Shown here one piece after another: positions 47,028-57,680 of a stretch of DNA of 64,000 bases (the first letter of the stretch is position 1; each line of letters begins with the position of its first letter). The DNA is from an uncultured Paracoccaceae bacterium (GTDB taxonomy: Bacteria; Pseudomonadota; Alphaproteobacteria; Rhodobacterales; Rhodobacteraceae). Position numbers and translations under genes: made by a program. The DNA is taken from the NCBI GenBank assembly GCA_947503775.1, contig CANNFE010000006.1, positions 1-64,000 of the forward strand, written 5' to 3'. Below the pieces are notes generated by a model. The model was not told the DNA's origin, ran no database searches, and saw nothing but the letters and a program-made list of their open reading frames with translations.

Positions 47028-47054
47028 GGCCGGGGGCCAGCCCCCGGACCCCCG

Positions 47055-47078
47055 GCATATTTCAGGCCAGATGAAGGG
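47055..47078 (+). repeat. Dispersed intergenic motif copy
   Basis: GCATATTTCAGGCCAGATGAAGGG, preceded by GGGGGCCAGCCCCCGGACCCCC. Confidence 0.75.
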
Positions 47079-47084
47079 CTAAGG

Positions 47085-48482
47085 TCAGTCCCACCAGGGT
47101 CCGTGCTGATCCCTGTTGCCATCGAGATCGACGAAGCCGTGGCGGCCGAAGAAATCGCGCTGGGCCTGGATCAGATCGGCGGTGCCGCGCGACTGGCGGA
47201 AGCCGTCGAACCACGAAAGGGCGGCAGAGAAGGCGGGGATCGGGTGGCCAGCCCCGGTGGCGGCGCAGACGAGGATGCGCATCGCGTCCGTGCCGTCGGT
47301 GAGCAGGTCGGTGAAGGAGGGCGCGAAGAGGAGCCGCCCGTGGGGCAGGTCATCGCTGCGGAAGGCGTCCGAGATATCGTCGAGCAGGGCCGAGCGAATG
47401 ATGCAGCCCGCGCGCCAGATCTCGGCGATGCGGGCGTGATCGAGATCCCAGCCATGTTCGTCGGAGGCGGCCTTGAGGATGTCGAAGCCCTGCGCATAGG
47501 CGATGATGCGGGCGGCGAGGAAGGCCTTTTCATAGGTTGCCAGTTCAAGATCGATGGGCTCGCGCATGGCGCCGAAGGTCGCCTCTCCGGTCTGGCGGGC
47601 CTCCTTGAGAGCCGAAAGGACCCGTCCGCCGACCGCCGCCTCGATGGCGGAGGCGTGGCTGCCGAGCTTGATTGCCTCGATCACGGTCCAGCGGCCCGTG
47701 CCCTTTTGGCCAGCGCTGTCGAGGATTTGGTCGACCGCCGGGCCGCCCTTCCAGTCATAGCCGAGGATCTTGCCGGTGATCTCGACCAGAAAGGAGGCGA
47801 GGCGCCCGTCGTTCCAGGACGTGAACTGCTCGCCGATGGCAGCGGGGGCCATGCCGCCGCCATAGCGCATGAGGCCGTAGAGCTCTGCGATCAGCTCCAT
47901 ATCCGCGTATTCGATGCCGTTATGGACGGTCTTGACAAAATGGCCCGCGCCGTCGGGGCCGAGGTGATCGGCGCAGGGCGAGCCGTCGTACTCGGCGGCG
48001 ATCGCCTCGATCACCGGGCGCATTCCGTCCCAGGCTTCGGGGGTGCCGCCGACCATGATGGAGGGGCCGTGCCGGGCGCCGTCCTCTCCGCCCGAGACGC
48101 CCATGCCGATGAAGCTGAGGCCCTTCTCCTCCATCTCCTTGGTGCGGCGGATCGTGTCCGTGTAGTCGGTGTTGCCCGCATCGATGATCGTGTCGCCCTT
48201 CTCCAGATGCGGGATCATGTCCGCGATCACGTCATCCATGGCCGAGGCGGGGACCATGGCGATGATGGCCCGAGGCACCTGCATGCCTTGGATCATCGCG
48301 GCGAGATCGTCATGGGCGGTCAGGTTCTGCGCCAGATCGCCCGCCTCGCGCGCGAAGTCGCGGGTCACGTCGTCCGTGCGGTTCGAGACGGACAGCTCAA
48401 AGCCGTTTTCGAGGATGTTGAGCGCCAGCGCCGATCCCATCGTGCCGAGGCCGTAGAGGCCGAGATGTGCCAGTTTCGTCAT
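47085..48482 (-). CDS. gnd: 6-phosphogluconate dehydrogenase, decarboxylating
   Basis: GLYGLGTMGSALALNILENGFELSVSNRT, GMGVSGGEDGARHGPSIMVGG, HNGIEYADMELIAE. Confidence 0.95.
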   Translation of the reverse strand: MTKLAHLGLYGLGTMGSALALNILENGFELSVSNRTDDVTRDFAREAGDLAQNLTAHDDLAAMIQGMQVPRAIIAMVPASAMDDVIADMIPHLEKGDTIIDAGNTDYTDTIRRTKEMEEKGLSFIGMGVSGGEDGARHGPSIMVGGTPEAWDGMRPVIEAIAAEYDGSPCADHLGPDGAGHFVKTVHNGIEYADMELIAELYGLMRYGGGMAPAAIGEQFTSWNDGRLASFLVEITGKILGYDWKGGPAVDQILDSAGQKGTGRWTVIEAIKLGSHASAIEAAVGGRVLSALKEARQTGEATFGAMREPIDLELATYEKAFLAARIIAYAQGFDILKAASDEHGWDLDHARIAEIWRAGCIIRSALLDDISDAFRSDDLPHGRLLFAPSFTDLLTDGTDAMRILVCAATGAGHPIPAFSAALSWFDGFRQSRGTADLIQAQRDFFGRHGFVDLDGNRDQHGPWWD

Positions 48483-48615
48483 GGGGGGCGTCCTTTTGAT
48501 GAATGCGCGCATTTGGTTCAGCTCAGACGGAGAGTAGGGCACCCGGCCCGGGGAGCCACCCGGACCGGCATCTCTGTCCTTGCTGCCTTGGCGCGCGTGA
48601 TGCGCGGGGTCGACG

Positions 48616-49542
48616 TCAGACGTCCAGGCACCAGCGCATGATGGCCTTTTGCGCATGCAGGCGGTTTTCGGCCTCGTCGAAGATCACCGATTGCGGGCCG
48701 TCCATGACGGCGCTCGTCACCTCTTCCTCGCGGTGGGCGGGCAGGCAGTGCATGAAAAGAGCGTCCGGCTTGGCCCTGGCCATCAGATCCTCGTTGACCT
48801 GATAAGGGCGCAGCATGTTGTGCCGTCGCTCGCGCGCCGATTGCGCATCGTGCATCGACACCCATGTGTCCGCGATGACGAGATCCGCGCCCTCGACGGC
48901 CTTGTCCGCGTCGCGCTCGATCGAGAAGCTTTGCCCCGATTTGCGCACAAGGCCCTGCCATTCCGCCTCGGGGTCGAGCTGTTCGGGACCGGTGAAGACG
49001 ACGTCGTAGCCGAACTGGGCGGCCCCGTGCATCACGCTGGCGCAGACATTGTTGCCGTCGCCGCACCAGACGACCTTTTTGCCGGTGATCGGGCCGCGAT
49101 GCTCTTCGTAGGTCATGACATCGGCCATGATCTGGCAGGGATGGGTCCGGTCGGTGAGCCCGTTGATCACGGGCACGTCGGCGAATTCGGCCATCTCGGT
49201 CAGGACGCTCTCGTCGAAGGTCCGGATCATGATCAGATCGACATAGCGGCTGAGCACGCGCGCGGTGTCGGCGATGGTTTCGCCGTGGCCGAGCTGCATG
49301 TCCGAGCCGGAGAGGACCATCGTCTCGCCGCCCAGCTGGCGGGTGCCGACATCAAAGCTGACGCGGGTCCGGGTCGAGGGCTTTTCGAAGATCAGCGCGA
49401 CCATCCGGCCCTTGAGCGGCTGATCGTCGTCAAGCGCGCCGCGGGGGCGGCCTTCGCGCGCTGTCTTCATCTCGCGGGCATGTTCGATCATGTGCCGCAG
49501 ATCGGAGGGGGCGGTTTTATGGATATCGAGGAAATGGTTCAT
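48616..49542 (-). CDS. argF: Ornithine carbamoyltransferase
   Basis: [39 protein letters not shown]. Confidence 0.96.
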   Translation of the reverse strand: MNHFLDIHKTAPSDLRHMIEHAREMKTAREGRPRGALDDDQPLKGRMVALIFEKPSTRTRVSFDVGTRQLGGETMVLSGSDMQLGHGETIADTARVLSRYVDLIMIRTFDESVLTEMAEFADVPVINGLTDRTHPCQIMADVMTYEEHRGPITGKKVVWCGDGNNVCASVMHGAAQFGYDVVFTGPEQLDPEAEWQGLVRKSGQSFSIERDADKAVEGADLVIADTWVSMHDAQSARERRHNMLRPYQVNEDLMARAKPDALFMHCLPAHREEEVTSAVMDGPQSVIFDEAENRLHAQKAIMRWCLDV

Positions 49543-49621
49543 GTCGGTCCTGGATCTTGGCGGCAGGACCGGGGGTTTTGCACCCCCGGACCCCCGCAGG
49601 ATATTTGGAAGGCAAAGAGCG

Positions 49622-50803
49622 TCAGGCCGCTGCCGCGATCACGGCGCTGGCGGCACGGTCCAGCCGGGCGACCGCTTCGGTCATCTCGGCCTCTTCGATG
49701 TTAAGCGCGGGGAGGATCCGCAGAACGTTGTCCGCGGCGGGCACGATGAGCAGGTTCTCCTCGTAGGCGCGGGCAAGAACGTCCGTGTTGGGAACGCGGC
49801 ATCTCAGGCCGAGCATAAGACCCGAGCCACGGACCTCTTCGAAGATGTCCGGATGGGCCGCGATCAGCCCTTCGAGGGCTTGCCGCAGGTGGCCCGACTT
49901 GCGGCGGACGTCCTCGAGGAAGGCGGGATCGGCGATGATCTCCATGATCTTGAGACCCACGGCGCAGGCAAGCGGGTTGCCGCCATAGGTCGAGCCGTGG
50001 GTGCCGGCGGTCATGCCGGAGGCGGCCTTTTCGGTGGCAAGGACGGCGCCGAGCGGGAAGCCCCCGCCGATGCCCTTGGCGACCATCATGATATCGGGTG
50101 TGATCCCCGCCCATTCATGGGCGAAGAGACGCCCGGTGCGCCCGACGCCGCATTGCACTTCGTCGAGGATCAGCAAAACGCCGTGCTGATCGCACAAATC
50201 GCGCAGGCCCTTGAGGCATTGATCGGGGAGCGGGCGGATGCCGCCTTCGCCCTGGACGGGCTCGATCAGGACGGCGCCGATATTAGGCTCTTTGATGGCT
50301 GCCTCAAGCGCGTCGTGATCGCCCCAGGGAAGATGGGTGAAGCCGGGCAGGAGCGGGCCAAAGCCGTGGGTCATCTTTTCGGACCCGGCGGCGGCGATCC
50401 CGGCGGAGGAGCGACCGTGGAAGGAGCCTTCGAAGGCTAGGATCCGCATGCGGTCCTCGCCTTTTTCGAACCAGTATTTGCGGGCCATCTTGACGGCCAG
50501 CTCGCAGGCTTCGGTGCCGGAATTGGTGAAGAAGACGGTATCGGCGAAGGTCTCTTCGACCAGCCGGTCGGCCAGCGCCTGTTGCTGCGGGATCTGGTAG
50601 AGGTTCGAGACATGCCAGAGCTTGCCCGCCTGCTCGGTCAGCACGTTGGTCAGCGCCGGATGCGCGTGGCCAAGCGCGTTCACCGCGATGCCGGCGCCCA
50701 TATCGAGAAACCGTCGCCCGTCTGCCATCACCAGCCAGGAGCCTTGCCCGTGATCCACGCTCATCGGCGTGCGGTTATAGGTCGGCAGCAAGGAAGGGAT
50801 CAT
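49622..50803 (-). CDS. argD: Acetylornithine/succinyldiaminopimelate aminotransferase
   Basis: [49 protein letters not shown]. Confidence 0.95.
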   Translation of the reverse strand: MIPSLLPTYNRTPMSVDHGQGSWLVMADGRRFLDMGAGIAVNALGHAHPALTNVLTEQAGKLWHVSNLYQIPQQQALADRLVEETFADTVFFTNSGTEACELAVKMARKYWFEKGEDRMRILAFEGSFHGRSSAGIAAAGSEKMTHGFGPLLPGFTHLPWGDHDALEAAIKEPNIGAVLIEPVQGEGGIRPLPDQCLKGLRDLCDQHGVLLILDEVQCGVGRTGRLFAHEWAGITPDIMMVAKGIGGGFPLGAVLATEKAASGMTAGTHGSTYGGNPLACAVGLKIMEIIADPAFLEDVRRKSGHLRQALEGLIAAHPDIFEEVRGSGLMLGLRCRVPNTDVLARAYEENLLIVPAADNVLRILPALNIEEAEMTEAVARLDRAASAVIAAAA

Positions 50804-51034
50804 GGGAGCATATCCTTTAGCAAAAGAAGCCCTTTGGTGCCGGAGCGGCGGGCTTGGGTCAACGATTTTGAAGAAGATGAGACGCAGGCAGGCGAACGGG
50901 GAGGCTGAATCAGCCTCGACGTCGGATGCGGAAGATACCTGCTTTGCTCATGAGAGCTGCATAAAGTATCGGTTGGCCTTGTGGAAGACGCCAAATTAGG
51001 CTTGTTGCGAATTCCTTGTTCGGAAAAGCGATCC

Positions 51035-51805
51035 ATGGCGCGCAGACGAAAGCCGACTTCCCTTCCGGCCCCATTTCTAAGGCGCCTGTCCGTCTTGGAC
51101 GATGTGTTGGATGCCCGGTCCGGGTATCCCTTCACCCTCCCTTGGCTCAGTGCCGATTTTGAGCTGGAGTTCGAAACCCCGGTCACGATCCTTGTGGGCG
51201 AGAACGGGGCGGGCAAATCGACCCTGATCGAAGCGGTGGCCTCGCTCTCTGGCTATGACGAGGCGGGCGGCGGGAAGGGGTATCGTGCTGTCGATCACTC
51301 TGGGGCCAAAGATCGCAGCGGTGCGGATCTTGCGGATGCTCTTCGCGCCGGATGGTTGCCGAAGGTAACGGATGGCTGGTTCTTCCGGTCCGAAAGCTTC
51401 TTTTCGGTGGCGCGGTATCTTGATGAGGCCGGGAGTGCCTCAGCCGACTTTCTGTCCATGTCCCATGGTGAGGGGTTTCTGAGGTTCTTCGAGGAGCGTC
51501 TGACCCGGCAGGGGATCTATTTCATGGACGAGCCGGAAAGCGCGCTGTCGCCGCGTCGGCAGCTTGAGCTTCTGCGCATCCTGAACCGGATCTCTGAAAG
51601 CGAGGTGAGCCAGATTATTATGGCGACGCATTCCCCGATCCTGATGGCGTTGCCCGGTGCGACGCTTCTGGAGGTGACGAAGTCGGGCTTTGCGCCGGTG
51701 GATCTGATGCAGACCCGGCATTTTCGGCTGTATCAGGACTTTACCGTCGATCCTGACGCTTTCATCGCCGAGGCACTTGCGGATGAGACGGACAGCCAGT
51801 TTTGA
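51035..51805 (+). CDS. AAA family ATPase (ABC/SMC-like, stand-alone)
   Basis: ILVGENGAGKSTLIEAVASLSGY, IYFMDEPESALSPRRQLELLRIL, IIMATHSPILMALPGATLLEV. Confidence 0.85.
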   Translation: MARRRKPTSLPAPFLRRLSVLDDVLDARSGYPFTLPWLSADFELEFETPVTILVGENGAGKSTLIEAVASLSGYDEAGGGKGYRAVDHSGAKDRSGADLADALRAGWLPKVTDGWFFRSESFFSVARYLDEAGSASADFLSMSHGEGFLRFFEERLTRQGIYFMDEPESALSPRRQLELLRILNRISESEVSQIIMATHSPILMALPGATLLEVTKSGFAPVDLMQTRHFRLYQDFTVDPDAFIAEALADETDSQF

Positions 51806-51808
51806 CCG

Positions 51809-52366
51809 TCAGCCGTCAAGCGCCGCCTCGACCGCGGAGGTCACGCCGCGCGATAGAGGGCGGGCGCCGGAGCTCCAGCTGTCCAGGATCTCTCCGTCCC
51901 GGCCGATCAGGACCTTGTTGAAGTTCCAGCGGGGCACGAATCCGGCTTCGTCCTTGAGCCAGCGATAGACGGGATGGGCGTCCGGGCCTTTGACGCTGGT
52001 GATCGTCGTCATCGGCAGGTCGATCCCGTAGGTCAGCTCGCAGAATTCGGCGACCTCTTCGTTGGATCCCAGCTCCTGCGCGAAGTCGTCCGACGGGACC
52101 GCCAGCACGACCAGCCCTGCACCTTCGTAACGGTCCTGAAGGGCCTGCAGATCTTCGTATTGGCCAGTGAAGGCACAAAGCGAGGCGGTGTTCACCAGCA
52201 GGATCGGCTGCCCGGCCCAGTCCGAGAGGGCCAGCTCTCCGCCATCGATCGAGGCGAAGCGGTCGTCCTGCGGCAAGGCGGCCGCATTCGCTGCCCAGAG
52301 AGCGGCAGCGCAGACCGCGCCGCAGCGGACAAAGAATGGTGTCGCGAAGCGGCCTTTTGGTTGCAT
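51809..52366 (-). CDS. Glutathione peroxidase-like protein
   Basis: ILLVNTASLCAFTGQYEDLQALQ, VLAVPSDDFAQELGSNEEVAEFC, WNFNKVLIGRDG. Confidence 0.9.
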   Translation of the reverse strand: MQPKGRFATPFFVRCGAVCAAALWAANAAALPQDDRFASIDGGELALSDWAGQPILLVNTASLCAFTGQYEDLQALQDRYEGAGLVVLAVPSDDFAQELGSNEEVAEFCELTYGIDLPMTTITSVKGPDAHPVYRWLKDEAGFVPRWNFNKVLIGRDGEILDSWSSGARPLSRGVTSAVEAALDG

Positions 52367-53193
52367 CACGGCTTCATCCTGTAGCCCGTTCGGAACCAGT
52401 GCCAGCACAGAGCCACCAAGGCCGCCGAGGACAGAACCACGACCGCAAGGCCCAGCCAGGGCGAGCTGTCCGAGACGCCGAGCATGCCGTAGCGCACGCC
52501 GTCGATCATGTAAAAGACCGGGTTGAACCGACTGATCAGCTCGAGCGCGGGGGGCAGGGCGGTGATCGAGTAGAAGGTGCCGGATAGGAAGGCGAGGGGC
52601 GTGACGATGAAGTTCGTGATCGCCGCCATTTGGTCGAACTTGTTGGCGAAGATCGCGGCGACGATCCCGAGCGCGCCCATGAAGATCGAGCCGAGCACGA
52701 CGAAGACCAGCGCCCAGACCGGATATTGCGGCACGATCCCGAAGGCGAGCGCCAGCCCGGCGGCGATGGCGACGGCGACCAGCAGGCCCCGTCCGACGCC
52801 GCCTGCGATATAGCCCGCCACCAGTTCCCCGGGCGAGAGGGGCGGCATCAGGGTGTCCACGATATTGCCCTGCACCTTTGCGACCACGATCGAGGAGGAG
52901 GTGTTGGCAAAGGCGTTCTGGATCACCGTCATCGTCAGGATGCCGGGGGCCAGAAACTCCATGAAGGGCACGCCCATCACGTCCGGGCGCCCTGGCCCGA
53001 TGGCGATGGTGAAGATCAGAAGGAAGAGGCCCGCCGTGATCAGCGGCGCAGCGACGGTCTGCGACCATACGTTCAGAAAGCGCAGCACCTCGCGCTTGGC
53101 CAGGGTCCAGGTGCCCAGCCAGTTGACCCGTCCGAAGCGGCGCAGACCCATTCCGGCGGGAGTTGCCGTGTCTTGGGCTGTCATGTCGCGCAT
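52366..53193 (-). CDS. ABC-2 type transporter permease
   Basis: 275-aa polytopic protein; RFNPVFYMIDGVRYGMLGVSD ABC-2 motif. Confidence 0.88.
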   Translation of the reverse strand: MRDMTAQDTATPAGMGLRRFGRVNWLGTWTLAKREVLRFLNVWSQTVAAPLITAGLFLLIFTIAIGPGRPDVMGVPFMEFLAPGILTMTVIQNAFANTSSSIVVAKVQGNIVDTLMPPLSPGELVAGYIAGGVGRGLLVAVAIAAGLALAFGIVPQYPVWALVFVVLGSIFMGALGIVAAIFANKFDQMAAITNFIVTPLAFLSGTFYSITALPPALELISRFNPVFYMIDGVRYGMLGVSDSSPWLGLAVVVLSSAALVALCWHWFRTGYRMKP

Positions 53194-53327
53194 TGCAGGG
53201 CCTTTCGAGATCAGCTCACGGGCTTGTATCCCGTCGCACTGTGCTTAGAATAGGACCTCGTCAGATTTCTCAAGGCCCGTCTTCCGGGCCGGGGCCCCCG
53301 TGCCCGCCAGCCATCAAGGAAGCTTTC

Positions 53328-53888
53328 ATGTCCTGGACCGACGAACGCGTCGAAACGCTCAAACGCATGTGGAGCGAAGGCCAGTCGGCCAGCCAGATCG
53401 CCAAGGAACTGGGCGGCGTCACGCGCAATGCCGTGATCGGCAAGGTGCACCGTCTGGGTCTGTCGAACCGCGCGGGGGCCGCTCCGGCGGCGCCGGCCAA
53501 GGAGAAAGCCGCGCCCAAACCCGCCGCGCAGCCGGCGCGGGCCGAGGCCGCGGAAGCGCCCAAAGCCAAGGCAGAGGCCGATCCCGTCATCCCGATGAGC
53601 GCGGCCCGCCGCGCGATCATTCCGGCAGGCCAACCGCTGCCGCCGCAGCCATCGGCTAACGAGATCAGCCCCGAAGCTCTCGCCAAGGTGTCTGAGGTCG
53701 AAAAGGGCTCAAAGAAGATCTCTTTGATGGAGCTGACCGAGCGGACCTGCAAATGGCCCGTGGGCGATCCGGCGACGGATGACTTCTGGTTCTGCGGTCT
53801 GCCGGTCCAGCAGGGCAAGCCTTATTGCGAGGCCCATGTCGGCGTCGCGTTCCAGCCGATGAGCTCGCGTCGGGACCGGCGCCGCTGA
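53328..53888 (+). CDS. gcrA: GcrA family cell cycle regulator
   Basis: MSWTDERVETLKRMWSEGQSASQIAKELGGVTRNAVIGKVHRLGLSNR. Confidence 0.95.
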   Translation: MSWTDERVETLKRMWSEGQSASQIAKELGGVTRNAVIGKVHRLGLSNRAGAAPAAPAKEKAAPKPAAQPARAEAAEAPKAKAEADPVIPMSAARRAIIPAGQPLPPQPSANEISPEALAKVSEVEKGSKKISLMELTERTCKWPVGDPATDDFWFCGLPVQQGKPYCEAHVGVAFQPMSSRRDRRR

Positions 53889-54101
53889 TCCTGCTCGATG
53901 CGATGCGATGCGGAGCATCTGCCCTGCCGTTTGCCCTGGCCTGTCCGGTGCCGCTGGTCCGTCAGGCAGTGATGCTCGAATATCGGCCCCGTCTTTAGCG
54001 TCTATCTGACGCGCCGGGATCGCTTGTCTCGCTGGGCGAGTTATGATTTTAGATCGCCTAACACCGAGCCGCACGTGTAGCTCTTTTTTGCAGGACATGA
54101 C

Positions 54102-54953
54102 ATGACCGCGATCCGCACTCTTTCCGCCTCTCTTTTCGCTGTATTTGCTGCCGGTGCCGCTCGGGCGCAGACGGCTATCGACGATCTCGAGATCGTGGGC
54201 GCTCCGGAACAGGGGCAGATGGGCTTTCAATATGCCGCAACTGAGCTGGCGCGCGATGTTCACTGGCTCGACGGGATGCTGCTGGTGATTATCACGGCGA
54301 TCGTTCTTTTTGTCGTGGGGCTGATGGGTTACGTGATCATCCGCTACAATTCTAAGGCCAACAAGGATCCCGCGACGTTCACGCATAACTCGCCGCTCGA
54401 GATTGCTTGGACCGTGGTTCCGATCGTGATTCTCGTCTTTATCGGCGCGTTTTCGTTGCCCGTTCTGTTCAAGCAGCAGGAGATCCCGGAGGCGGATCTG
54501 ACGATCAAGGTGACGGGATACCAGTGGTATTGGGGGTACGAATATGTCGACGAGGCGGTGGCCTTCGACAGCTTCATGATCGGCTATGGGGAGGGCAACC
54601 TCAACGACGGGATCGTCGAGCAGCTTGAAGAGGCCGGGTATACCGAGAATGAATTCCTGCTGGCCACCGATACGGCTGTGGTTGTTCCGGTCGGCGCGAC
54701 TGTCGTGATGCAGGTGACAGGGGCGGATGTGATCCATTCCTGGACGGTTCCGGCCTTTGGCGTGAAGCAGGACGGCGTTCCCGGACGTCTGGCCGAGCTG
54801 TGGTTTGCGGCAGAGCGGGAGGGCGTCTATTTCGGACAATGCTCCGAGCTGTGCGGCAAGGACCACGCCTATATGCCGATCACGGTCAAGGTCGTGAGCG
54901 AAGAGGTCTATGCCGATTGGCTGGCGGGCGCGAAGGAAGAGTTTCCGGCGTAA
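54102..54953 (+). CDS. ctaC: Cytochrome c oxidase subunit II
   Basis: YQWYWGYEY, CuA site GQCSELCGKDHAYMPI. Confidence 0.96.
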   Translation: MTAIRTLSASLFAVFAAGAARAQTAIDDLEIVGAPEQGQMGFQYAATELARDVHWLDGMLLVIITAIVLFVVGLMGYVIIRYNSKANKDPATFTHNSPLEIAWTVVPIVILVFIGAFSLPVLFKQQEIPEADLTIKVTGYQWYWGYEYVDEAVAFDSFMIGYGEGNLNDGIVEQLEEAGYTENEFLLATDTAVVVPVGATVVMQVTGADVIHSWTVPAFGVKQDGVPGRLAELWFAAEREGVYFGQCSELCGKDHAYMPITVKVVSEEVYADWLAGAKEEFPA

Positions 54954-54959
54954 CGGTTT

Positions 54960-55000
54960 GGCGGGATGAACCCCGCCCTGAGGACGGCTTTGCGCCGTCC
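54960..55000. repeat. REP-like palindrome followed by hairpin
   Basis: GGCGGGATGAACCCCGCCCTG then GGACGGC-tttgc-GCCGTCC. Confidence 0.6.
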
Positions 55001-55017
55001 GGCATAATGAGAGACGT

Positions 55018-55947
55018 ATGACTGATGTGAGCCTCAATGAAGGCCTGCCGAATGAGGCGGGATTTGGCGATTATGTCGCGCTGCTCAAGCCGCGCGTCAT
55101 GTCGCTGGTCGTCTTCACGGCGCTCGTCGGCTTGTTGGTGGCGCCGATGCCGGTGCATCCGTTCATCGGGTTCGTGTCGATCCTGTGCATCGCCGTCGGT
55201 GCAGGCGCCTCGGGCGCGCTGAACATGTGGTGGGATGCCGATATCGATGCGGTGATGCGGCGCACGGCCAAGCGGCCCATCCCGGCGGGCAAGGTACAGC
55301 CCGAAGAGGCGCTGGGCCTGGGGGTTGCGCTGAGCGGGTTTTCGGTCGTGCTGCTGTGGCTGGCGACGAACTGGTTCGCCGCGGCGCTTTTGGCCTTTAC
55401 CATCTTCTTTTACGCGGTCGTCTATTCGATGTGGCTCAAGCGGTCGACGCCGCAGAACATCGTGATCGGCGGGGCGGCGGGCGCCTTTCCTCCGATGATC
55501 GGCTGGGCCGTGGCGACGGGCGGCGTGAGCCTTGAGAGCGTGTTGATGTTCGCGGTGATCTTCATGTGGACGCCGCCGCATTTTTGGGCACTGGCCCTCT
55601 TTATGAAGTCCGACTACGACGATGCGGGCGTGCCGATGCTGACCGTCACGCATGGGCGCAAGGCGACGCGGGCCTATATTCTGGCCTATACGGTGCTTCT
55701 GGTGCCGGTTGCCGTGGGTCTAGCCTTCACCAGTGTGGGCGGCTCGATTTACGGCTCTGTCGCGGTGGCCGCGAATCTGTGGTTCCTGAGGGGCGCCGTC
55801 GCGATCTGGCGGCGGGACGAGGTCGCGGCAGAGAGCGATAGCTACGCCGTCGAGAAGAGTGTCTTCAAATTCTCGCTTCTTTACCTTTTCGTGCATTTCG
55901 GCGCGCTTTTGATCGAGGCCGCATTGCGGTTGGGAGGGGCATCGTGA
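55018..55947 (+). CDS. ctaB: Heme O synthase (protoheme IX farnesyltransferase)
   Basis: [35 protein letters not shown]. Confidence 0.96.
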   Translation: MTDVSLNEGLPNEAGFGDYVALLKPRVMSLVVFTALVGLLVAPMPVHPFIGFVSILCIAVGAGASGALNMWWDADIDAVMRRTAKRPIPAGKVQPEEALGLGVALSGFSVVLLWLATNWFAAALLAFTIFFYAVVYSMWLKRSTPQNIVIGGAAGAFPPMIGWAVATGGVSLESVLMFAVIFMWTPPHFWALALFMKSDYDDAGVPMLTVTHGRKATRAYILAYTVLLVPVAVGLAFTSVGGSIYGSVAVAANLWFLRGAVAIWRRDEVAAESDSYAVEKSVFKFSLLYLFVHFGALLIEAALRLGGAS

Positions 55948-56144
55948 GCTTTGAGAAGGTCGAGCACGAGCTGCATCACCGGCGGTCGGGCCGGAACATT
56001 GGGGTTCTGGTGGCATTAATCGGGATGGTGGGGATCGTCTTCGGTCTGACCGTCGTGAAGGTCCTGCAGCTTGGCGATGCGGCCAAGTTCGAGAAGTTCG
56101 ACCACGTGGCGCGGCCTCAGATCCTGCCGGAGACTGAGCAATGA
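55944..56144 (+). CDS. Small single-TM protein, CoxF-like
   Basis: 66 aa, overlaps ctaB stop and ctaG start; one TM helix. Confidence 0.75.
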   Translation: MSFEKVEHELHHRRSGRNIGVLVALIGMVGIVFGLTVVKVLQLGDAAKFEKFDHVARPQILPETEQ

Positions 56145-56740
56145 GCATCTGGTCGCGCATGAGTCCGCCGCAGCAGACCGCCGCCCAGGCGGTCGGGGTC
56201 GTTTTCCTGATGGGATCGCTCGCATGGGCGTCGGTGCCGTTTTATGACTGGTTCTGCCGCGTGACCGGGTTCGGCGGGGCGACGGGCGTCAGCGACGTTG
56301 CGCCGGACGAGGTCCTCGACCAGACGATCAGGGTGCGCTTTGATGGCGGTGTCGCCCGCGGAATGCCCTGGGAGTTCGAGCCGATCGAGCGCACCATGGA
56401 GGTGCAGATCGGGGCGACCAACCTGGCCTATTATCGCGCGCACAATCCGACGGACCGGCCTGTCGCGGGCACGGCGAGCTATAACGTGGCCCCCTATCAG
56501 GCGGGCGGTTTTTTCGTGAAGATCGACTGTTTCTGCTTTGAAGAGCAGCTTTTGCAGCCCGGCGAGACCGTCGAGATGCCTGTCAGCTTTTACGTCGATC
56601 CCGAGATCGTCGATGACCGCGAAGGTCAGTACGTGCACACGATCACGCTGAGCTATCAGTTCACCGAGATCGAGCTGCCCGAAGGTTATCAGCAGGCCGC
56701 CTTGACAGAGGCTGCCGCCTCACCCATCGAGATACAATAG
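56141..56740 (+). CDS. ctaG: Cytochrome c oxidase assembly protein CtaG
   Basis: FYDWFCRVTGFGG, CFCFEEQLLQPGETVEMPVSFYVDPE. Confidence 0.95.
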   Translation: MSIWSRMSPPQQTAAQAVGVVFLMGSLAWASVPFYDWFCRVTGFGGATGVSDVAPDEVLDQTIRVRFDGGVARGMPWEFEPIERTMEVQIGATNLAYYRAHNPTDRPVAGTASYNVAPYQAGGFFVKIDCFCFEEQLLQPGETVEMPVSFYVDPEIVDDREGQYVHTITLSYQFTEIELPEGYQQAALTEAAASPIEIQ

Positions 56741-56767
56741 AAGCGAGAGCAGACGGGGACCCGATCC

Positions 56768-57559
56768 ATGGCCGGAGCCAAAAACCACGATTATCACATT
56801 CTGCCGCCGTCGATCTGGCCGTTCATCGGTGCGGTGGGCGGCTTTGTCATGCTGTTCGGCTCTGTCTTGTGGATGCATGGGAGCGGTCCGTATCTGTTTC
56901 TAATGGGCCTCGCCGCGGTTCTTTACGTGATGTATGGCTGGTGGGCCGATGTGGTCACCGAGAGCCGGGTGGGCGACCATACGCCGGTCGTGCGTATCGG
57001 TCTGCGCTATGGCTTCATCTTCTTCATCATGTCCGAGGTGATGTTCTTTGCGGCCTGGTTCTGGTCGTTCTTCAAACATGCCATCTACCCGATGGAGATG
57101 TTCAGCGAAGGTCAGTGGCCGCCCCCGTCGATCGAGACCTTCGATCCCTGGCATCTGCCGCTGATCAACACGCTGATCCTCTTGTGCTCGGGCGCGGCGG
57201 CGACCTGGGCGCACCATGCGCTGGTTCATGACGACAACCGCGAGGACATGAAGTGGGGTTTGATCCTGGCGGTCGTGCTGGGTGTGATCTTCACCGGGTT
57301 TCAGGCTTACGAATACACGCACGCGGCCTTTGGCTTCTCCGGCAATATCTATGGTGCGAACTTCTTTATGGCGACGGGTTTTCATGGCGCGCATGTGGTG
57401 ATCGGCACGATCTTCCTTCTGGTTTGCCTGATCCGGTTGCAGGCCGGGCATTTCTCGCAGGAGAAGCATGTCGGCTTTGAAGCGGCCGCCTGGTACTGGC
57501 ACTTCGTCGATGTGGTCTGGCTGTTCCTGTTCTTCGCCGTCTACATCTGGGGTGGCTGA
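56768..57559 (+). CDS. ctaE: Cytochrome c oxidase subunit III
   Basis: [65 protein letters not shown]. Confidence 0.96.
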   Translation: MAGAKNHDYHILPPSIWPFIGAVGGFVMLFGSVLWMHGSGPYLFLMGLAAVLYVMYGWWADVVTESRVGDHTPVVRIGLRYGFIFFIMSEVMFFAAWFWSFFKHAIYPMEMFSEGQWPPPSIETFDPWHLPLINTLILLCSGAAATWAHHALVHDDNREDMKWGLILAVVLGVIFTGFQAYEYTHAAFGFSGNIYGANFFMATGFHGAHVVIGTIFLLVCLIRLQAGHFSQEKHVGFEAAAWYWHFVDVVWLFLFFAVYIWGG

Positions 57560-57623
57560 GCCCCGTCGCGGTCCGGCCGATCCAGTTGGCCGGGCGCGGG
57601 TGATGGCATGAGACGTCGGATAT

Positions 57624-57647
57624 GCATATTTATAGCCAGATGAAGGG
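57624..57647 (+). repeat. Dispersed intergenic motif copy
   Basis: GCATATTTATAGCCAGATGAAGGG, followed directly by a terminator-like hairpin. Confidence 0.75.
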
Positions 57648-57674
57648 ACGCGCGGTCCGGATCGCGCGTCTTTT
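57647..57674 (+). terminator. Hairpin with T-run downstream of ctaE
   Basis: GACGCGCG-gtccggat-CGCGCGTC-TTTT. Confidence 0.65.
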
Positions 57675-57680
57675 GCGTCC

